Below are positions 8,915-17,920 of a stretch of 62,801 nucleotides of DNA, piece by piece. The notes beneath the pieces are model-generated. The model saw nothing but the letters and a program-made list of their open reading frames with translations, did no database searches and was not told the origin of the DNA. The stretch's first letter is position 1; each line of letters begins with the position of its first letter. The translations under genes and the position numbers were made by a program. Source of the DNA: Rhodospirillaceae bacterium LM-1 (GTDB lineage: Bacteria; Pseudomonadota; Alphaproteobacteria; Rhodospirillales; WMHbin7). Location: positions 1 to 62,801 of the forward strand of contig CACUVI010000023.1 in assembly GCA_902725215.1 (NCBI GenBank), read 5' to 3'.

Positions 8915-9789
8915 ACCGCACCTTAGGAATCGCCGGCGCCGCCTTCATCGTTCTGGGCTTTCTGGCCTGGGACTCGCTGTTCATCATCGCGCAGCAGGAA
9001 CAGGCCATCATCCGCCAGTTGGGCGCGCCCAAGCGCTTGATCCAGGAACCGGGTCTGAAGATAAAGCTGCCCTTCTTCCAAGACGTGGTGATCTATGACA
9101 AGCGCATCTTGGATATGGACCCGCCTGCTGAGCAGGTGATCTTGTCCGACCAGAAGCGGTTGGACGTCGACACCTACACCCGTTACCGCATCTCGGACCC
9201 CCTGAAGTTCTTCCAGTCGCTGGGAACCGAGGAGGCGGCGCGTTCGCAGCTTCGCCAGATCGTCAGTTCCGCCCTGCGCGGCGTGTTGGGCAACATCACC
9301 ATGTCCAGCCTGCTTTCCTCGGAACGTCTGAAGATCATGAATGAGATTCAGCAGCAGACCAACACCAATGCCGAACGCTTCGGCATTCAGGTGGTGGATG
9401 TGCGCATCCGCAGAGCCGATCTGCCCGAAGAGACCAGCCAAGCCATCTATGAGCGCATGAAGTCGGAACGCGAACGCGAAGCCCGCGAAAATCGCGCTCA
9501 GGGTTCCGAACGCGCCCAGCAGATCAGATCCAGGGCGGAACGCGAACGCACGGTCATTTTGGCCGAAAGCCAGAAAATGGCTCAGATCACCAAAGGCCAG
9601 GGCGATGCGGAAGCCAATCGTATCTATGCCGAGGCCTATGGCCGCGATCCGCAGTTCTTCTCGTTCTACCGGGCCATGCAGTCCTATCGTCATGCCATTG
9701 GCGACAAGGACACCACGCTGATCTTGTCGCCCGACAGCGACTTCTTCAAATATCTGTTGGGTCCTGGCGGGGCGGGGCGGGCCAGGTAA
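8911..9789 (+). CDS. hflC: HflC, partner of HflK in FtsH regulation
   Basis: A 292-residue SPFH/band-7 protein. An N-terminal helix (about residues 6-24) anchors it to the inner membrane. The SPFH domain is followed by an Arg/Glu-rich coiled helix (MKSEREREARENRAQGSERA) and the conserved C-terminal YAEAYGRDPQFFSFYRAMQSY. It is translationally coupled to hflK. A Do-like protease gene follows after 68 bp, giving a membrane and periplasmic protein-quality group. Confidence 0.95.
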   Translation: MNRTLGIAGAAFIVLGFLAWDSLFIIAQQEQAIIRQLGAPKRLIQEPGLKIKLPFFQDVVIYDKRILDMDPPAEQVILSDQKRLDVDTYTRYRISDPLKFFQSLGTEEAARSQLRQIVSSALRGVLGNITMSSLLSSERLKIMNEIQQQTNTNAERFGIQVVDVRIRRADLPEETSQAIYERMKSEREREARENRAQGSERAQQIRSRAERERTVILAESQKMAQITKGQGDAEANRIYAEAYGRDPQFFSFYRAMQSYRHAIGDKDTTLILSPDSDFFKYLLGPGGAGRAR

Positions 9790-9857
9790 CCGTAATTTTG
9801 CCATCTTTGAGGTATAGGCCCGATGTTCGGGTTTGACGTGAAGGTTCGATAGACATC

Positions 9858-11342
9858 ATGAAGACTTGCGGAATGTTGAAGCCATTGGCGTGTGCCGTTC
9901 TGGCCCTCTCCCTTCTGGCTTTCGGCGCTGGGCCGCTCTATGCCCAGCCTCAGGGCGCGCCAACCAGCTTTGCCGATCTGGCCGAAGCCTTGCTGCCTGC
10001 CGTGGTCAATGTCTCGACCACCCAGACGGTGTCCGCCAAGGGCGGACCGGAAATGCCGCAATTTCCCCCCGGCTCGCCCTTCGAGGAGTTCTTCAAGGAC
10101 TTTCTGGAAAAGCAGCGGCCCGATGGCGCAAGGCCCCACAAGGCCACCTCGCTGGGGTCGGGCTTCATCATCGATCCGGAAGGGCTGGTGGTCACCAACA
10201 ACCATGTGATCGCCGATGCCGACGAGGTGAATGTCATTCTGCACGACAATTCGACCCTGAAGGCCGAGATCGTGGGGCGCGACGCCAAAACCGACATTGC
10301 GCTGTTGCGCATCAAGCCCAACAGGCCGCTGACCGCCCTTAAGTTCGGCGATTCTGACGTCATTCGGGTCGGCGACTGGGTGCTGGCGATCGGCAATCCT
10401 TTCGGCCTGGGCGGCACGGTGACGGCGGGCATCATTTCGGCCCGTCAGCGCGACATCAATTCAGGCCCCTACGACGATTTCCTGCAAACCGACGCCGCCA
10501 TCAATCGCGGCAATTCGGGCGGCCCGATGTTCAACATGAAAGGCGAGGTGATCGGCATCAACACCGCCATCTATTCGCCTTCCGGCGGATCGGTGGGTAT
10601 CGGTTTCGCCATCCCATCAACCCTGGCCAAGCCGGTGATCGAGGATTTGAAGAAGTTCGGCCGCACAAAACGCGGTTGGCTGGGCGTGCACATCCAGACC
10701 GTGAACGACGAAATCGCCGACAATCTGGGCATTAAGGACAAGGATCATCGCGGCGCCCTGGTGGCCAGCGTCACCCCCAAGGGACCGGCTGAAAAGGCGG
10801 GCATCAAGGGCGGCGACGTCATTTTGTCGTTCGACGGCAAGAAGGTGACCGAAATGCGCCGCTTGCCGCGTATCGTGGCCGAAACTCCGGTCGGCAAAAG
10901 CGTGGATGTCGTGCTGCTGCGCCAGGGCAAGAGCCAGACCGTGAAAGTGACGGTGGCCGAGCTTGAGGACGAAGACGCCAAGCCCGGCAAGAAAGCCGAC
11001 AAGAAGAAGGACAAGGGCGATACCGGCCCAGCCAGCAAGAAGGTGGGCGAATTGGGCCTGTCCGTATCCCCACCCACGGCCGAGGTTCGACAGAAGTTCG
11101 AACTGGCCGAGGAAACCAAGGGGCTTGTCGTGACGGCGGTCGATCCTTCTGGCCCGGCGGCGGAAAAGGGCATCAAGCCTGGCAGCGTGATCCTGGAAGC
11201 CGGGCAGACGCCGATGAACCAGCCGGGCGATCTGGCAAAGCGGGTCGAGGATGCCAAATCGGCGGGCGCCAAGACTCTGCTGTTGCTGATCGACGGCCCC
11301 AACGGACCGGGCTATGTGGTCTTGAAGTTGGAAAAGAAGTAA
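9858..11342 (+). CDS. Do-like periplasmic serine protease with two PDZ domains (DegP/MucD type)
   Basis: A 494-residue protein with a signal peptide (about residues 1-30, cleavage near LYAQ). The catalytic triad is readable: His116 in TNNHVI, Asp146 in KTDIALL and Ser220 in RGNSGGP. PDZ1 covers about 275-365 (GALVASVTPKGPAEKAGIKGGD) and PDZ2 about 395-490, separated by a Lys/Asp-rich linker (GKKADKKKDKGD). The family degrades or refolds misfolded envelope proteins. The hflK-hflC-degP order is common in alphaproteobacteria. Whether it is DegP, DegQ or MucD cannot be settled by eye. Confidence 0.93.
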   Translation: MKTCGMLKPLACAVLALSLLAFGAGPLYAQPQGAPTSFADLAEALLPAVVNVSTTQTVSAKGGPEMPQFPPGSPFEEFFKDFLEKQRPDGARPHKATSLGSGFIIDPEGLVVTNNHVIADADEVNVILHDNSTLKAEIVGRDAKTDIALLRIKPNRPLTALKFGDSDVIRVGDWVLAIGNPFGLGGTVTAGIISARQRDINSGPYDDFLQTDAAINRGNSGGPMFNMKGEVIGINTAIYSPSGGSVGIGFAIPSTLAKPVIEDLKKFGRTKRGWLGVHIQTVNDEIADNLGIKDKDHRGALVASVTPKGPAEKAGIKGGDVILSFDGKKVTEMRRLPRIVAETPVGKSVDVVLLRQGKSQTVKVTVAELEDEDAKPGKKADKKKDKGDTGPASKKVGELGLSVSPPTAEVRQKFELAEETKGLVVTAVDPSGPAAEKGIKPGSVILEAGQTPMNQPGDLAKRVEDAKSAGAKTLLLLIDGPNGPGYVVLKLEKK

Positions 11343-11359
11343 CCCGTTTTACCAAGAAA

Positions 11360-11452
11360 CGTCATGGCCGGGCTTGACCCGGCCATCCACGTCTTGCCAT
11401 CAATGCCGCCGAAAAAATGCGTGGATGCGCGGATCAAGTCCGCGCATGACGT
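11360..11452. repeat. Dispersed palindromic (REP-like) element, copy 2
   Basis: Two hairpins: CGTCATGGCCGGGCTTGACC with its CCGGCCAT complement, and GCGCGGATCAAGTCCGCGC followed by ATGACG, separated by a spacer of about 35 bp. It matches the elements at 6391 and 26522 in plan and in the GTCATG...CATGAC ends. It lies just ahead of the MlaF-type gene. Confidence 0.7.
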
Positions 11453-11492
11453 GGGGTGTCAATAACTCCTTGTTTTGGTGTATCCTGTACAT

Positions 11493-12308
11493 ATGGTTGA
11501 TTTGGCGCCGTCAGAGACCGAAATCCGCATCGAGAAGCTGAACAAGGCTTTTGATGACAAGCCGGTTTTGCAAGGCGTCGATCTGACTGTGCTGGTGGGC
11601 AGCTTCATCGCCATCGTGGGCGGCTCGGGTTGCGGCAAAACGGTGCTGCTCAATCACATCCTGGGATTATTGAAGCCCGACAGCGGGCGCATTCATGTGC
11701 GCATGGAAGGCGAGTTGGTCGATCTGGCGGGCCTGAACGGCGAGCAATTGGACGATCTGCATAAGCATTGGGGCGTGGTGTTCCAGCGCAACGCCCTATT
11801 TTCGGGTACGGTGCTCGACAATATCGCCCTCTGGCTCAAGGAAGTGCGTCATCTGGAAGAAGAGGCGGTCGAGATCATCGCCGCCAAGGTTCTCGATTCC
11901 GTGGGTCTGCCGACGGAACGCGATTTCCTGGACAGCCCTGTCGAAAGCCTGTCGGGCGGCATGGCCAAACGCATCGCCATCGCCCGCTCGCTGGCCATGA
12001 AACCCGATTGCCTTTTTTTCGACGAGCCGACGACGGGCCTTGATCCAGTCAACGCCTCGCAAATCCAGGATTTGCTGCTGTCCACCCATATCGATCAGGA
12101 AGCCGGGGGCGTGCCCCGCACCACCATCATCGTCACTCATGACAAGGATTTGTTGGTCCGCCTCAAGCCCCAGATTGTGATGCTGCACGAAGGCAAGGTG
12201 TCGTTCAACGGCCAGTTCGAGGACTTCATGACCTCGGCATCGCCTATCATCCGCCCCTATTTCGACCTCATGCCGGTGTTGCATCAGCGGGACGGGGGGA
12301 AGGTTTAG
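11493..12308 (+). CDS. ABC transporter ATP-binding protein, MlaF-like
   Basis: A 271-residue ATPase from ATG 11493; an in-frame TTG at 11475 is an alternative start and neither has a strong ribosome site. Walker A is GGSGCGKTVLLNHI (about 43-56), the Q-loop is VVFQRNALFSG, the signature is LSGGMAKRIAIARSLA, Walker B is CLFFDEPTTGLDP and the switch is VTHD. The SGGMAKR signature and LFSGTVLDNI stretch are typical of MlaF/Ttg2A ATPases for phospholipid or toluene-tolerance transport. No permease, MCE or other mla gene is adjacent, so the partner must be elsewhere. Confidence 0.85.
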   Translation: MVDLAPSETEIRIEKLNKAFDDKPVLQGVDLTVLVGSFIAIVGGSGCGKTVLLNHILGLLKPDSGRIHVRMEGELVDLAGLNGEQLDDLHKHWGVVFQRNALFSGTVLDNIALWLKEVRHLEEEAVEIIAAKVLDSVGLPTERDFLDSPVESLSGGMAKRIAIARSLAMKPDCLFFDEPTTGLDPVNASQIQDLLLSTHIDQEAGGVPRTTIIVTHDKDLLVRLKPQIVMLHEGKVSFNGQFEDFMTSASPIIRPYFDLMPVLHQRDGGKV

Positions 12309-12317
12309 GGGAAAAAC

Positions 12318-12341
12318 AAAACGCCCCATAAGGGACGTTTT
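12318..12341. terminator. Bidirectional hairpin terminator between convergent genes
   Basis: AAAACG and CGTTTT flank a short GC stem (CCC with GGG, one mismatch) around an ATAA loop. T-runs occur on both strands, so it can serve both the MlaF-type gene and the convergent leftward gene. Confidence 0.7.
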
Positions 12342-12366
12342 GCCTTTCAACATGGGGAAGGGGCTG

Positions 12367-12828
12367 TCAGCGCCTTGCCGCGCCCTTAAGAATATCCAAG
12401 ATGACGTTGGTGGCCGTGTCGATCAGGACGATATCGTCGCCGACGATGGATCTTTCGCGGCCCCAAGGCAGTTGGCCCAGGCGGCTTTCAAGGTCGTTGG
12501 GCAGATCTCGCTTGGCCAGCCCGGGCGGCAATGTATCCCGCTTGGCGAGACCCGGAGGCAGCCTGCCTTTTTTGGCCAAGCCGGGCGGAAGCGTGTCGCG
12601 GCTTCGTTTTTCGGCGCGCTGGCCTTCCTTGTCGTCGGCACGGCTGGTTCTGAAGTAATCGTCAATCGCCCGTTTCTGCTCGGACGTGAACCCGTCGTTT
12701 GCCATGGATTCTGCGGCGACGCCTACGGCTCTGCCGATAACCCTGCCGACAGGGTCGTTCGTGTCATATTGCGCCTGAAGGGAGAAGGGGAGCAGAGAAA
12801 AGCAGAGGATGAAGATGAGCCTGCGCAT
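12367..12828 (-). CDS. Secreted or periplasmic protein with PPGLAK repeats
   Basis: A 153-residue protein starting at ATG 12828 after AAGGAG. Residues 1-19 are a clean signal peptide (MRRLIFILCFSLLPFSLQAQ). Three near-identical decapeptides follow in the middle, each ending LPPGLAKK or LPPGLAKR, then a degenerate DLPNDLE copy. The C-terminus (about 115-150) is hydrophobic-acidic (DIVLIDTATNVILDILKG). Such repeats are reminiscent of small periplasmic RcnB-like proteins, but the function is unknown. Confidence 0.7.
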   Translation of the reverse strand: MRRLIFILCFSLLPFSLQAQYDTNDPVGRVIGRAVGVAAESMANDGFTSEQKRAIDDYFRTSRADDKEGQRAEKRSRDTLPPGLAKKGRLPPGLAKRDTLPPGLAKRDLPNDLESRLGQLPWGRERSIVGDDIVLIDTATNVILDILKGAARR

Positions 12829-12920
12829 GCGAAGCTCCTTTTCAAAGATGAGCATCAATCATAGTCAATGTCGATGCCGCATCCTAGGAATACGAGACCA
12901 CAGACGCCTGCGGAATCTGC

Positions 12921-13328
12921 CTACTCTCCGAACGGATTGACGACGGCAACACCCAGCGGCACAAAATGTCGATGGTTGCGGGTGACGATCTTCAAACCAT
13001 GTGCCTTCGCCGTGGCGGCGATTAGTTTGTCGGTCGCGTTGCCCGAGGCGGGATCAAGATTCCCCCACAGCCTTGCGATATTCAAAGTGATGGGCAGAAT
13101 GCGTTCGTCGTAATTTTCGATCACCTGACCGAGCCAGCCATCCAGCGATGCCGCGAAGGCCGGATCGATTTGGCGGCGCTTGGTGGCGATCCCGGCTTCA
13201 ATCTCGCCGATGGTGACGACGCTTAAATACATCTCGGCCTTCTTGTGCTTTTGCAGCCAAGCGGAGACATTCGAAGGGATGCGTTGCTTGCGCAGTTCCG
13301 ACAGGATGCAGGTATCGAGCAGAAACAT
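12921..13328 (-). CDS. vapC: PIN-domain toxin, VapC/FitB type
   Basis: A 135-residue PIN-domain ribonuclease. The conserved acidic residues are visible: Asp5 in LLDTCILSEL, Glu in VVTIGEIEAGI (about 43) and Asp in NATDKLIAATA (about 99), with the C-terminal IVTRNHRHF. VapC-type enzymes cleave tRNA or rRNA and are held inactive by the partner antitoxin. Its ATG overlaps the antitoxin stop as TGATG, so synthesis is coupled and the toxin comes second. Confidence 0.9.
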   Translation of the reverse strand: MFLLDTCILSELRKQRIPSNVSAWLQKHKKAEMYLSVVTIGEIEAGIATKRRQIDPAFAASLDGWLGQVIENYDERILPITLNIARLWGNLDPASGNATDKLIAATAKAHGLKIVTRNHRHFVPLGVAVVNPFGE

Positions 13329-13588
13329 CAGAATTCGACGTCGCGCATATTTGCTTCGATGCGCTCGAACGCACCATCGTCCTTGGGCATGGCGAACAGA
13401 AGATCGACGAAGCTAGGGCGGTTTTTCTTCTCGTTGGCGGCCATGCGCTCGAAGGCCTGCGCTTCCACGACCACGACAGCCGGGCGGCCATGTTTGGTGA
13501 CAAGCTGCGGCTTGCCCTTTTCGGCAGCCGCCACGACGGCGGAAAAGCTGTTTTTGGCATCCTGCAAGGGCCACGAGGCGCGGGACAT
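13328..13588 (-). CDS. Antitoxin, Phd/YefM family
   Basis: An 86-residue protein (MSRASWPLQDAKNSFSAVV) with the Phd/YefM N-terminal DNA-binding fold (LQDAKNSFSAVVAAAEKGKPQLVTKHGRPAVVVV in pattern) and a short acidic C-terminus that would bind the PIN toxin. It is the first gene of the pair. The promoter just upstream overlaps a perfect inverted repeat, consistent with autoregulation by the toxin-antitoxin complex. Confidence 0.88.
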   Translation of the reverse strand: MSRASWPLQDAKNSFSAVVAAAEKGKPQLVTKHGRPAVVVVEAQAFERMAANEKKNRPSFVDLLFAMPKDDGAFERIEANMRDVEF

Positions 13589-13597
13589 AGCGGACTC

Positions 13598-13623
13598 ATT
13601 CTGGCTAGAAATATAGCCAGAAT
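13598..13623. promoter_or_regulatory. Probable operator of the Phd-VapC pair
   Basis: A perfect inverted repeat: ATTCTGGCTA, six-base spacer GAAATA, TAGCCAGAAT. It lies 10 bp ahead of the antitoxin ATG and covers the predicted -10 box and transcription start, as expected for an autorepressor site. Confidence 0.75.
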
Positions 13624-13649
13624 GTACCAGCCAGTTTTTTAGTTGTCAA
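13621..13649 (-). promoter_or_regulatory. Predicted sigma-70 promoter of the Phd-VapC pair
   Basis: Reading leftward, TTGACA (13649-13644) is separated by 17 bp from TACATT (13626-13621). The -35 box is a perfect consensus and sits inside the adjacent 40-bp palindrome; the -10 box overlaps the operator. Confidence 0.6.
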
Positions 13650-13674
13650 GCAGCGCTGCTTGACAACTAAAAAA
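13635..13674. repeat. Perfect 40-bp palindrome between divergent genes
   Basis: Twenty bases from 13635 (six T, then AGTTGTCAAGCAGC) are followed without a spacer by their exact reverse complement. Each arm holds a TTGACA hexamer, one on each strand. The runs are T before and A after on both strands, so this is not a normal intrinsic terminator. Confidence 0.85.
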
Positions 13675-13719
13675 AATGGCGACACCATTTGTCATAAATA
13701 TCTCAATGGGAGGTTTAGC

Positions 13720-14253
13720 ATGCTGATACACAATTATGGGCTGTTTTGGAATAGATCCTGTGTCTATTGGGGGAAAAGAGGTGTGGGAAACACAGGGCAT
13801 CTCAAAGGGATTCTTATATCAGCAAGAACTGAAGAGCCAATCGATTTTCGCGATCAACAAGGTGTCTACTGCCTTTACGATGAAAATTACAGACTTGTCT
13901 ATGTTGGCCAAGCTGGTGGGAAAAACAACCAACGTCTTTTTGCGAGATTAAAACAACATCAGAATGATGCATTGGCGGAAAGATGGACAAAATTTTCTTG
14001 GTTTGGCGTACGTCAAGTTCTTTCGAAGGGAAATCTTAAGGCCGTTAAAAACTCAACAAACGTCTCAATCGAAAAAGTCTTGAATCACGTCGAGGCGATT
14101 CTTATAGCTTCCGCCGAGCCTGTTCAAAACAGGCAGGGTGGGAAATTCGGTGATGACGTTGAGCAGTACCTTCAATATAGAGATCATGACAGTCTTGGAC
14201 CTGAGACAGGAGAAATGCTTCGTGCGCTCTGGAGCCAACTTCAAAAACAGTAG
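13720..14253 (+). CDS. GIY-YIG-like nuclease domain protein
   Basis: A 177-residue protein from ATG 13720 with a GGGAGG ribosome site. A GIY-YIG-like core is seen at about residues 45-85: GVYCLYDENYRLVYVGQAG, then RLFARLKQH, with a possible catalytic Glu in NHVEAILIAS. The gene is clearly more AT-rich than its neighbours (many AAA and ATT codons), a sign of recent acquisition. It lies next to a toxin-antitoxin pair and ends at a strong terminator. Stand-alone proteins of this type are poorly characterised; the role is unknown. Confidence 0.7.
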   Translation: MLIHNYGLFWNRSCVYWGKRGVGNTGHLKGILISARTEEPIDFRDQQGVYCLYDENYRLVYVGQAGGKNNQRLFARLKQHQNDALAERWTKFSWFGVRQVLSKGNLKAVKNSTNVSIEKVLNHVEAILIASAEPVQNRQGGKFGDDVEQYLQYRDHDSLGPETGEMLRALWSQLQKQ

Positions 14254-14261
14254 CTCAACAA

Positions 14262-14289
14262 AAAACGCCCCCGGCTTAGGGGGCGTTTT
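14262..14289. terminator. Bidirectional rho-independent terminator
   Basis: AAAACGCCCCC, loop GGCTTA, GGGGGCGTTTT. It lies 9 bp after the GIY-YIG gene and 49 bp beyond the stop of the convergent leuB gene, and can serve both. Confidence 0.88.
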
Positions 14290-14337
14290 GCTAGGCGTCG
14301 TTCTAAGGCTGATTACTGACAGTTGTCAGCCAATCCC

Positions 14338-15441
14338 TTACCCAATCTTCTCCAACTCCCGCACCAGGGCTTCGCCCATGACGGTGGTGGAGACTTTGGC
14401 CTTGCCGGGCGACATGATGTCGGCGGTGCGAAGCCCGCCCGCCAGCACGTTCTTGGCCGCCTGTTCGATCAGGTCGGCTTCCTTACCCATGTCGAAGGAA
14501 TAGCGCAGGCACATCGAGAAAGACAGGATGGTGGCCATCGGATTGGCCAGATCCTTGCCCGCGATATCGGGGGCCGAGCCATGCACCGGCTCGTACATCG
14601 CCTTCATCTTGCCGTTGGCGTCGGGTGCACCCAGGGACGCCGAGGGCAGCATGCCCAAGGAACCGGTCAGCATCGAGGCGGTGTCGGAAAGAATGTCGCC
14701 AAACAGATTGTCGGTGACGATGACGTCGAACTGTTTGGGATTGCGCACCAGTTGCATCGAGCAATTGTCGGCGAACATGTGGCTTAGCTCGATGTCGGGA
14801 TATTCCGGCCCCAGCTTGGTCATCACTTCGCGCCACAACACGCCCGACATCATGACATTGGCCTTCTCGACCGAGCACAGCTTCTTGCCCCGCTTGCGGG
14901 CCAGTTCGAAGGCCACGCGGCCGATGCGCTCGATTTCACTGCTGGTGTAGGTCTGGTTGTCAAAGCCGCGCTTCTGGCCGTCGGGCAGGGTTTCGATGCC
15001 CTTGGGCTGGCCGAAATAAACGCCGCCCGTCAGCTCGCGCACGATCATGATGTCCAGGCCCTGCACCACTTCGGGCTTCAGGGTCGAGGATTCGACCAAG
15101 GCGTCGAACACCATCGCCGGGCGCAGATTGGCGAACAGGTCCATATCTTTGCGCAAACGCAACAGGCCGCGCTCGGGCTTGACCTCGAAGGGCAGATTGT
15201 CCCACTTGGTGCCGCCGACGGCGCCCAGGATGACGGCGTCCGAGTCCATCGCACGCGCCATGGTGGCGTCGGTCAGCGGAACGCCGTGCTTGTCATAGGC
15301 GGCGCCACCGACCAAATCCTCGGTCACGTCGAACTTGATGCCGCGCTTCTTGGCCATCCAGTCGATGACGCGCTTCACTTGCGCCATCACTTCGGGGCCG
15401 ATTCCGTCGCCAGGCAGCAACAGCAGCTTCTTGTTGGACAT
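14338..15441 (-). CDS. leuB: 3-isopropylmalate dehydrogenase
   Basis: A 367-residue enzyme ([15 protein letters not shown] start). The NAD-binding and catalytic signature is readable in [15 protein letters not shown] and in [19 protein letters not shown], and [13 protein letters not shown] is present. It oxidises and decarboxylates 3-isopropylmalate to 2-oxoisocaproate, the third step of leucine synthesis. It is the last gene of a leftward run rplS-leuC-leuD-leuB, 25 bp after leuD. Length is normal. Confidence 0.97.
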   Translation of the reverse strand: MSNKKLLLLPGDGIGPEVMAQVKRVIDWMAKKRGIKFDVTEDLVGGAAYDKHGVPLTDATMARAMDSDAVILGAVGGTKWDNLPFEVKPERGLLRLRKDMDLFANLRPAMVFDALVESSTLKPEVVQGLDIMIVRELTGGVYFGQPKGIETLPDGQKRGFDNQTYTSSEIERIGRVAFELARKRGKKLCSVEKANVMMSGVLWREVMTKLGPEYPDIELSHMFADNCSMQLVRNPKQFDVIVTDNLFGDILSDTASMLTGSLGMLPSASLGAPDANGKMKAMYEPVHGSAPDIAGKDLANPMATILSFSMCLRYSFDMGKEADLIEQAAKNVLAGGLRTADIMSPGKAKVSTTVMGEALVRELEKIG

Positions 15442-15466
15442 TTTCTATCCCCTAAATTTTTGAAAG

Positions 15467-16090
15467 TTAGCGCGAACCCGTGGCGGCCAGCCAGGGCGAT
15501 TGCTGGGTCCGCTTGGCCTCGAAATCCTCGATCTTGGCCTTCTTTTCCAGCGTCAGGCCGATATCGTCCAACCCGTTCAGCAGGCAGTGCTTGCGGAAGG
15601 GATCGATCTCGAACTTGATGACGCCGCCATCGGGGCCGCGAATTTCCTGGGCTTCCAGATCGACGGTGACGGTGGCGTTGGCGCCGCGGGCCGCATCGTC
15701 CATCAGCTTATCGACATCGGCCTGCGCCAGCTTGATGGGCAGGATGCCGTTCTTGAAGCAGTTGTTGTAGAAAATGTCGGCGAAGCTGGTCGAGATCACG
15801 CAGCGGATGCCGAAATCCATGATCGCCCAGGGCGCATGTTCGCGCGAACTGCCGCAGCCGAAATTGTCGCCCGCCACCAGAATTTCGGTCTTGCGGTAGG
15901 CGGGCTTGTTCAGCACGAAATCGGGCTTCTCGGCCCCCTTGTCGTCATAGCGCATTTCGAAGAACAGGTTCTTGCCCAGGCCCGAACGCTTGATGGTCTT
16001 CAAGAACTGCTTGGGGATGATCATGTCGGTATCGACATTGATGATCGGCATGGGGGCGGCAACGCCCGTCAGCTTGGTGAATTTCTGCAT
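15467..16090 (-). CDS. leuD: 3-isopropylmalate dehydratase small subunit
   Basis: A 207-residue protein from ATG 16090 ([20 protein letters not shown]). It shows the small-subunit signatures [16 protein letters not shown] and [16 protein letters not shown], the substrate-recognition loop of the swivelling aconitase-like domain. With LeuC it isomerises 2-isopropylmalate to 3-isopropylmalate. The start lies 2 bp after the leuC stop, so the subunits are co-translated. Confidence 0.97.
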   Translation of the reverse strand: MQKFTKLTGVAAPMPIINVDTDMIIPKQFLKTIKRSGLGKNLFFEMRYDDKGAEKPDFVLNKPAYRKTEILVAGDNFGCGSSREHAPWAIMDFGIRCVISTSFADIFYNNCFKNGILPIKLAQADVDKLMDDAARGANATVTVDLEAQEIRGPDGGVIKFEIDPFRKHCLLNGLDDIGLTLEKKAKIEDFEAKRTQQSPWLAATGSR

Positions 16091-16092
16091 GG

Positions 16093-17496
16093 TTACAGCT
16101 TCCTCACATCGGTGAGCTTGCCGGTGACGGCGGCGGCCACGGCCATGGCGGGGCTGACCAGATGGGTGCGCGAATCGCGCCCCTGGCGGCCCTCGAAATT
16201 GCGGTTCGAGGTGGAAGCGCAACGCTCGCCCGGATTCAGACGATCGGCGTTCATGGCTAGGCACATCGAGCAACCGGCATCGCGCCATTCGAAACCGGCG
16301 GCAGTGAAGATTTCGTCCAATCCCTCGGCTTCGGCCTGTTCCTTGACCAAGCCGGAACCCGGCACCACCAGCACCTGCACGCCAGCGGCCACCTTGCGGC
16401 CCTTGGCGAGGGCGGCGGCGGCGCGCAGATCCTCGATGCGGCCATTGGTGCAAGAGCCGATGAACACATGATCGATCTTGATGTCGGTCATCGGCGTTCC
16501 GGCTGTCAGGCCCATATAGGCCAAGGCGCGTTCCATGCCAGCCCGCTTGGCCTCGTCGGGGGCCGATTTGGGGTCGGGAACCTTATCGGTGATCGCCACC
16601 ACATCCTCGGGGCTGGTGCCCCAGGTGACCATGGGGGCGATGTCCTCGGCCTTGAAGCGATGCACGGTGTCGAACTTAGCGCCCGGATCGGTCTTCAAGG
16701 TTTTCCAATACATGACGGCGGCTTCCCAATTGGCGCCCTTGGGGGCCATCGGACGTCCCATCAGATAATTGAAGGTCACCTCGTCGGGCGCGATCAGACC
16801 GGCGCGCGCCCCACCTTCGATGGTCATGTTGCAAAGGGTCATGCGCCCTTCCATTGACAGGCCAACCACGGCGTCGCCAGCGAATTCGACCACATGGCCG
16901 GTGCCGCCCGCCGTGCCGATCTTGCCGATGATGTAAAGTGCTAAGTCCTTGGCGGTGACGCCAGCGGGCAAGGCGCCGGTCACTTCGATCAGCATGTTCT
17001 TGGCCGGACGCTGCAACAGCGTTTGCGTGGCCAGCACATGTTCGACTTCGCTGGTGCCGATGCCGAAGGCAAGGGCGCCGAATGCGCCATGCGTCGCGGT
17101 GTGGGAGTCTCCGCAGACGATGGTGGCGCCCGGCAGCGTGAAGCCCTGCTCGGGTCCCACGATGTGAACGACGCCCTGGCGGATGTCGCTCATCGGGAAA
17201 TAGGGCACGGCGAAGTCGCGGACATTGGCTTCCAGGGTTTCCACCTGGATGCGGCTTTCCTCTTCGGCGATGCCCTTGTCGCGGTCCTTGGTCGGCACAT
17301 TGTGGTCGGCCACGGCCAACGTCTGTTCGGGCCTGCGCACCTTGCGTCCCGCCACCCTCAGGCCTTCGAAGGCCTGGGGGCTTGTCACCTCGTGCACGAG
17401 GTGGCGGTCGATGTACAAAAGGCAGGTGCCGTCATCCTGGCGGTCCACCAGATGGGCCTGCCAGATTTTGTCGAACAGAGTGTTGGGCGTCGCCAT
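16093..17496 (-). CDS. leuC: 3-isopropylmalate dehydratase large subunit
   Basis: A 467-residue aconitase-family protein. The 4Fe-4S ligands are visible as one Cys in [14 protein letters not shown] and two in GCSMCLAMN, and the substrate region as [19 protein letters not shown]. It pairs with LeuD in leucine synthesis. It starts only 9 bp after the rplS stop, so leucine genes and ribosomal protein L19 are likely on one transcript. No leader peptide or attenuator is visible. Confidence 0.97.
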   Translation of the reverse strand: MATPNTLFDKIWQAHLVDRQDDGTCLLYIDRHLVHEVTSPQAFEGLRVAGRKVRRPEQTLAVADHNVPTKDRDKGIAEEESRIQVETLEANVRDFAVPYFPMSDIRQGVVHIVGPEQGFTLPGATIVCGDSHTATHGAFGALAFGIGTSEVEHVLATQTLLQRPAKNMLIEVTGALPAGVTAKDLALYIIGKIGTAGGTGHVVEFAGDAVVGLSMEGRMTLCNMTIEGGARAGLIAPDEVTFNYLMGRPMAPKGANWEAAVMYWKTLKTDPGAKFDTVHRFKAEDIAPMVTWGTSPEDVVAITDKVPDPKSAPDEAKRAGMERALAYMGLTAGTPMTDIKIDHVFIGSCTNGRIEDLRAAAALAKGRKVAAGVQVLVVPGSGLVKEQAEAEGLDEIFTAAGFEWRDAGCSMCLAMNADRLNPGERCASTSNRNFEGRQGRDSRTHLVSPAMAVAAAVTGKLTDVRKL

Positions 17497-17505
17497 GGGG
17501 CTTGC

Positions 17506-17919
17506 TTACTCCTTGGCCTCGGAAGGAGCGGCGGCAGGAGCCTCGTCCTTCTTCAGCCACGAACCCTGGGCTTCGGCGATACGGGCCGATTTGCCGCGAC
17601 GATCGCGCAGGAAGTACAGTTTCGAACGGCGAACGGCGCCGCGACGCACCACCTCGATCGAGGCAACGGTGGGGGCGTACAGCGGGAAGACGCGCTCGAC
17701 GCCTTCGCCATAGCTGATCTTGCGAACCGTGAAGGCCGAGTTCACGCCGTTGTTCTTGCGCGCGATGCACATGCCTTCGAAGGCCTGCAGGCGGGTGCGG
17801 TCGCCTTCAACCACCTTGACGTTCACGCGCAGCGTGTCGCCGGGGCGGAAATCGGGCACCGGACGCTCGGCAACCAAGCGTTCCATTTCGCGCTGTTCAA
17901 ACTTCTGCAAAAGATTCAT
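17506..17919 (-). CDS. rplS: 50S ribosomal protein L19
   Basis: A 137-residue protein from ATG 17919 ([15 protein letters not shown]). The core [20 protein letters not shown] and [18 protein letters not shown] and the [17 protein letters not shown] motif are typical of L19, which lies at the 30S-50S interface. The C-terminal tail is extended and Ala/Glu-rich ([11 protein letters not shown]), as in many alphaproteobacteria. The start is 1 bp after the trmD stop. Confidence 0.97.
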   Translation of the reverse strand: MNLLQKFEQREMERLVAERPVPDFRPGDTLRVNVKVVEGDRTRLQAFEGMCIARKNNGVNSAFTVRKISYGEGVERVFPLYAPTVASIEVVRRGAVRRSKLYFLRDRRGKSARIAEAQGSWLKKDEAPAAAPSEAKE

Positions 17920-17920
17920 G

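Noticed and set aside
13635-13674. Perfect palindrome as an intrinsic terminator
   Set aside because: The T-run precedes and the A-run follows the stem on both strands, so no U-tract would follow the hairpin in either transcript.
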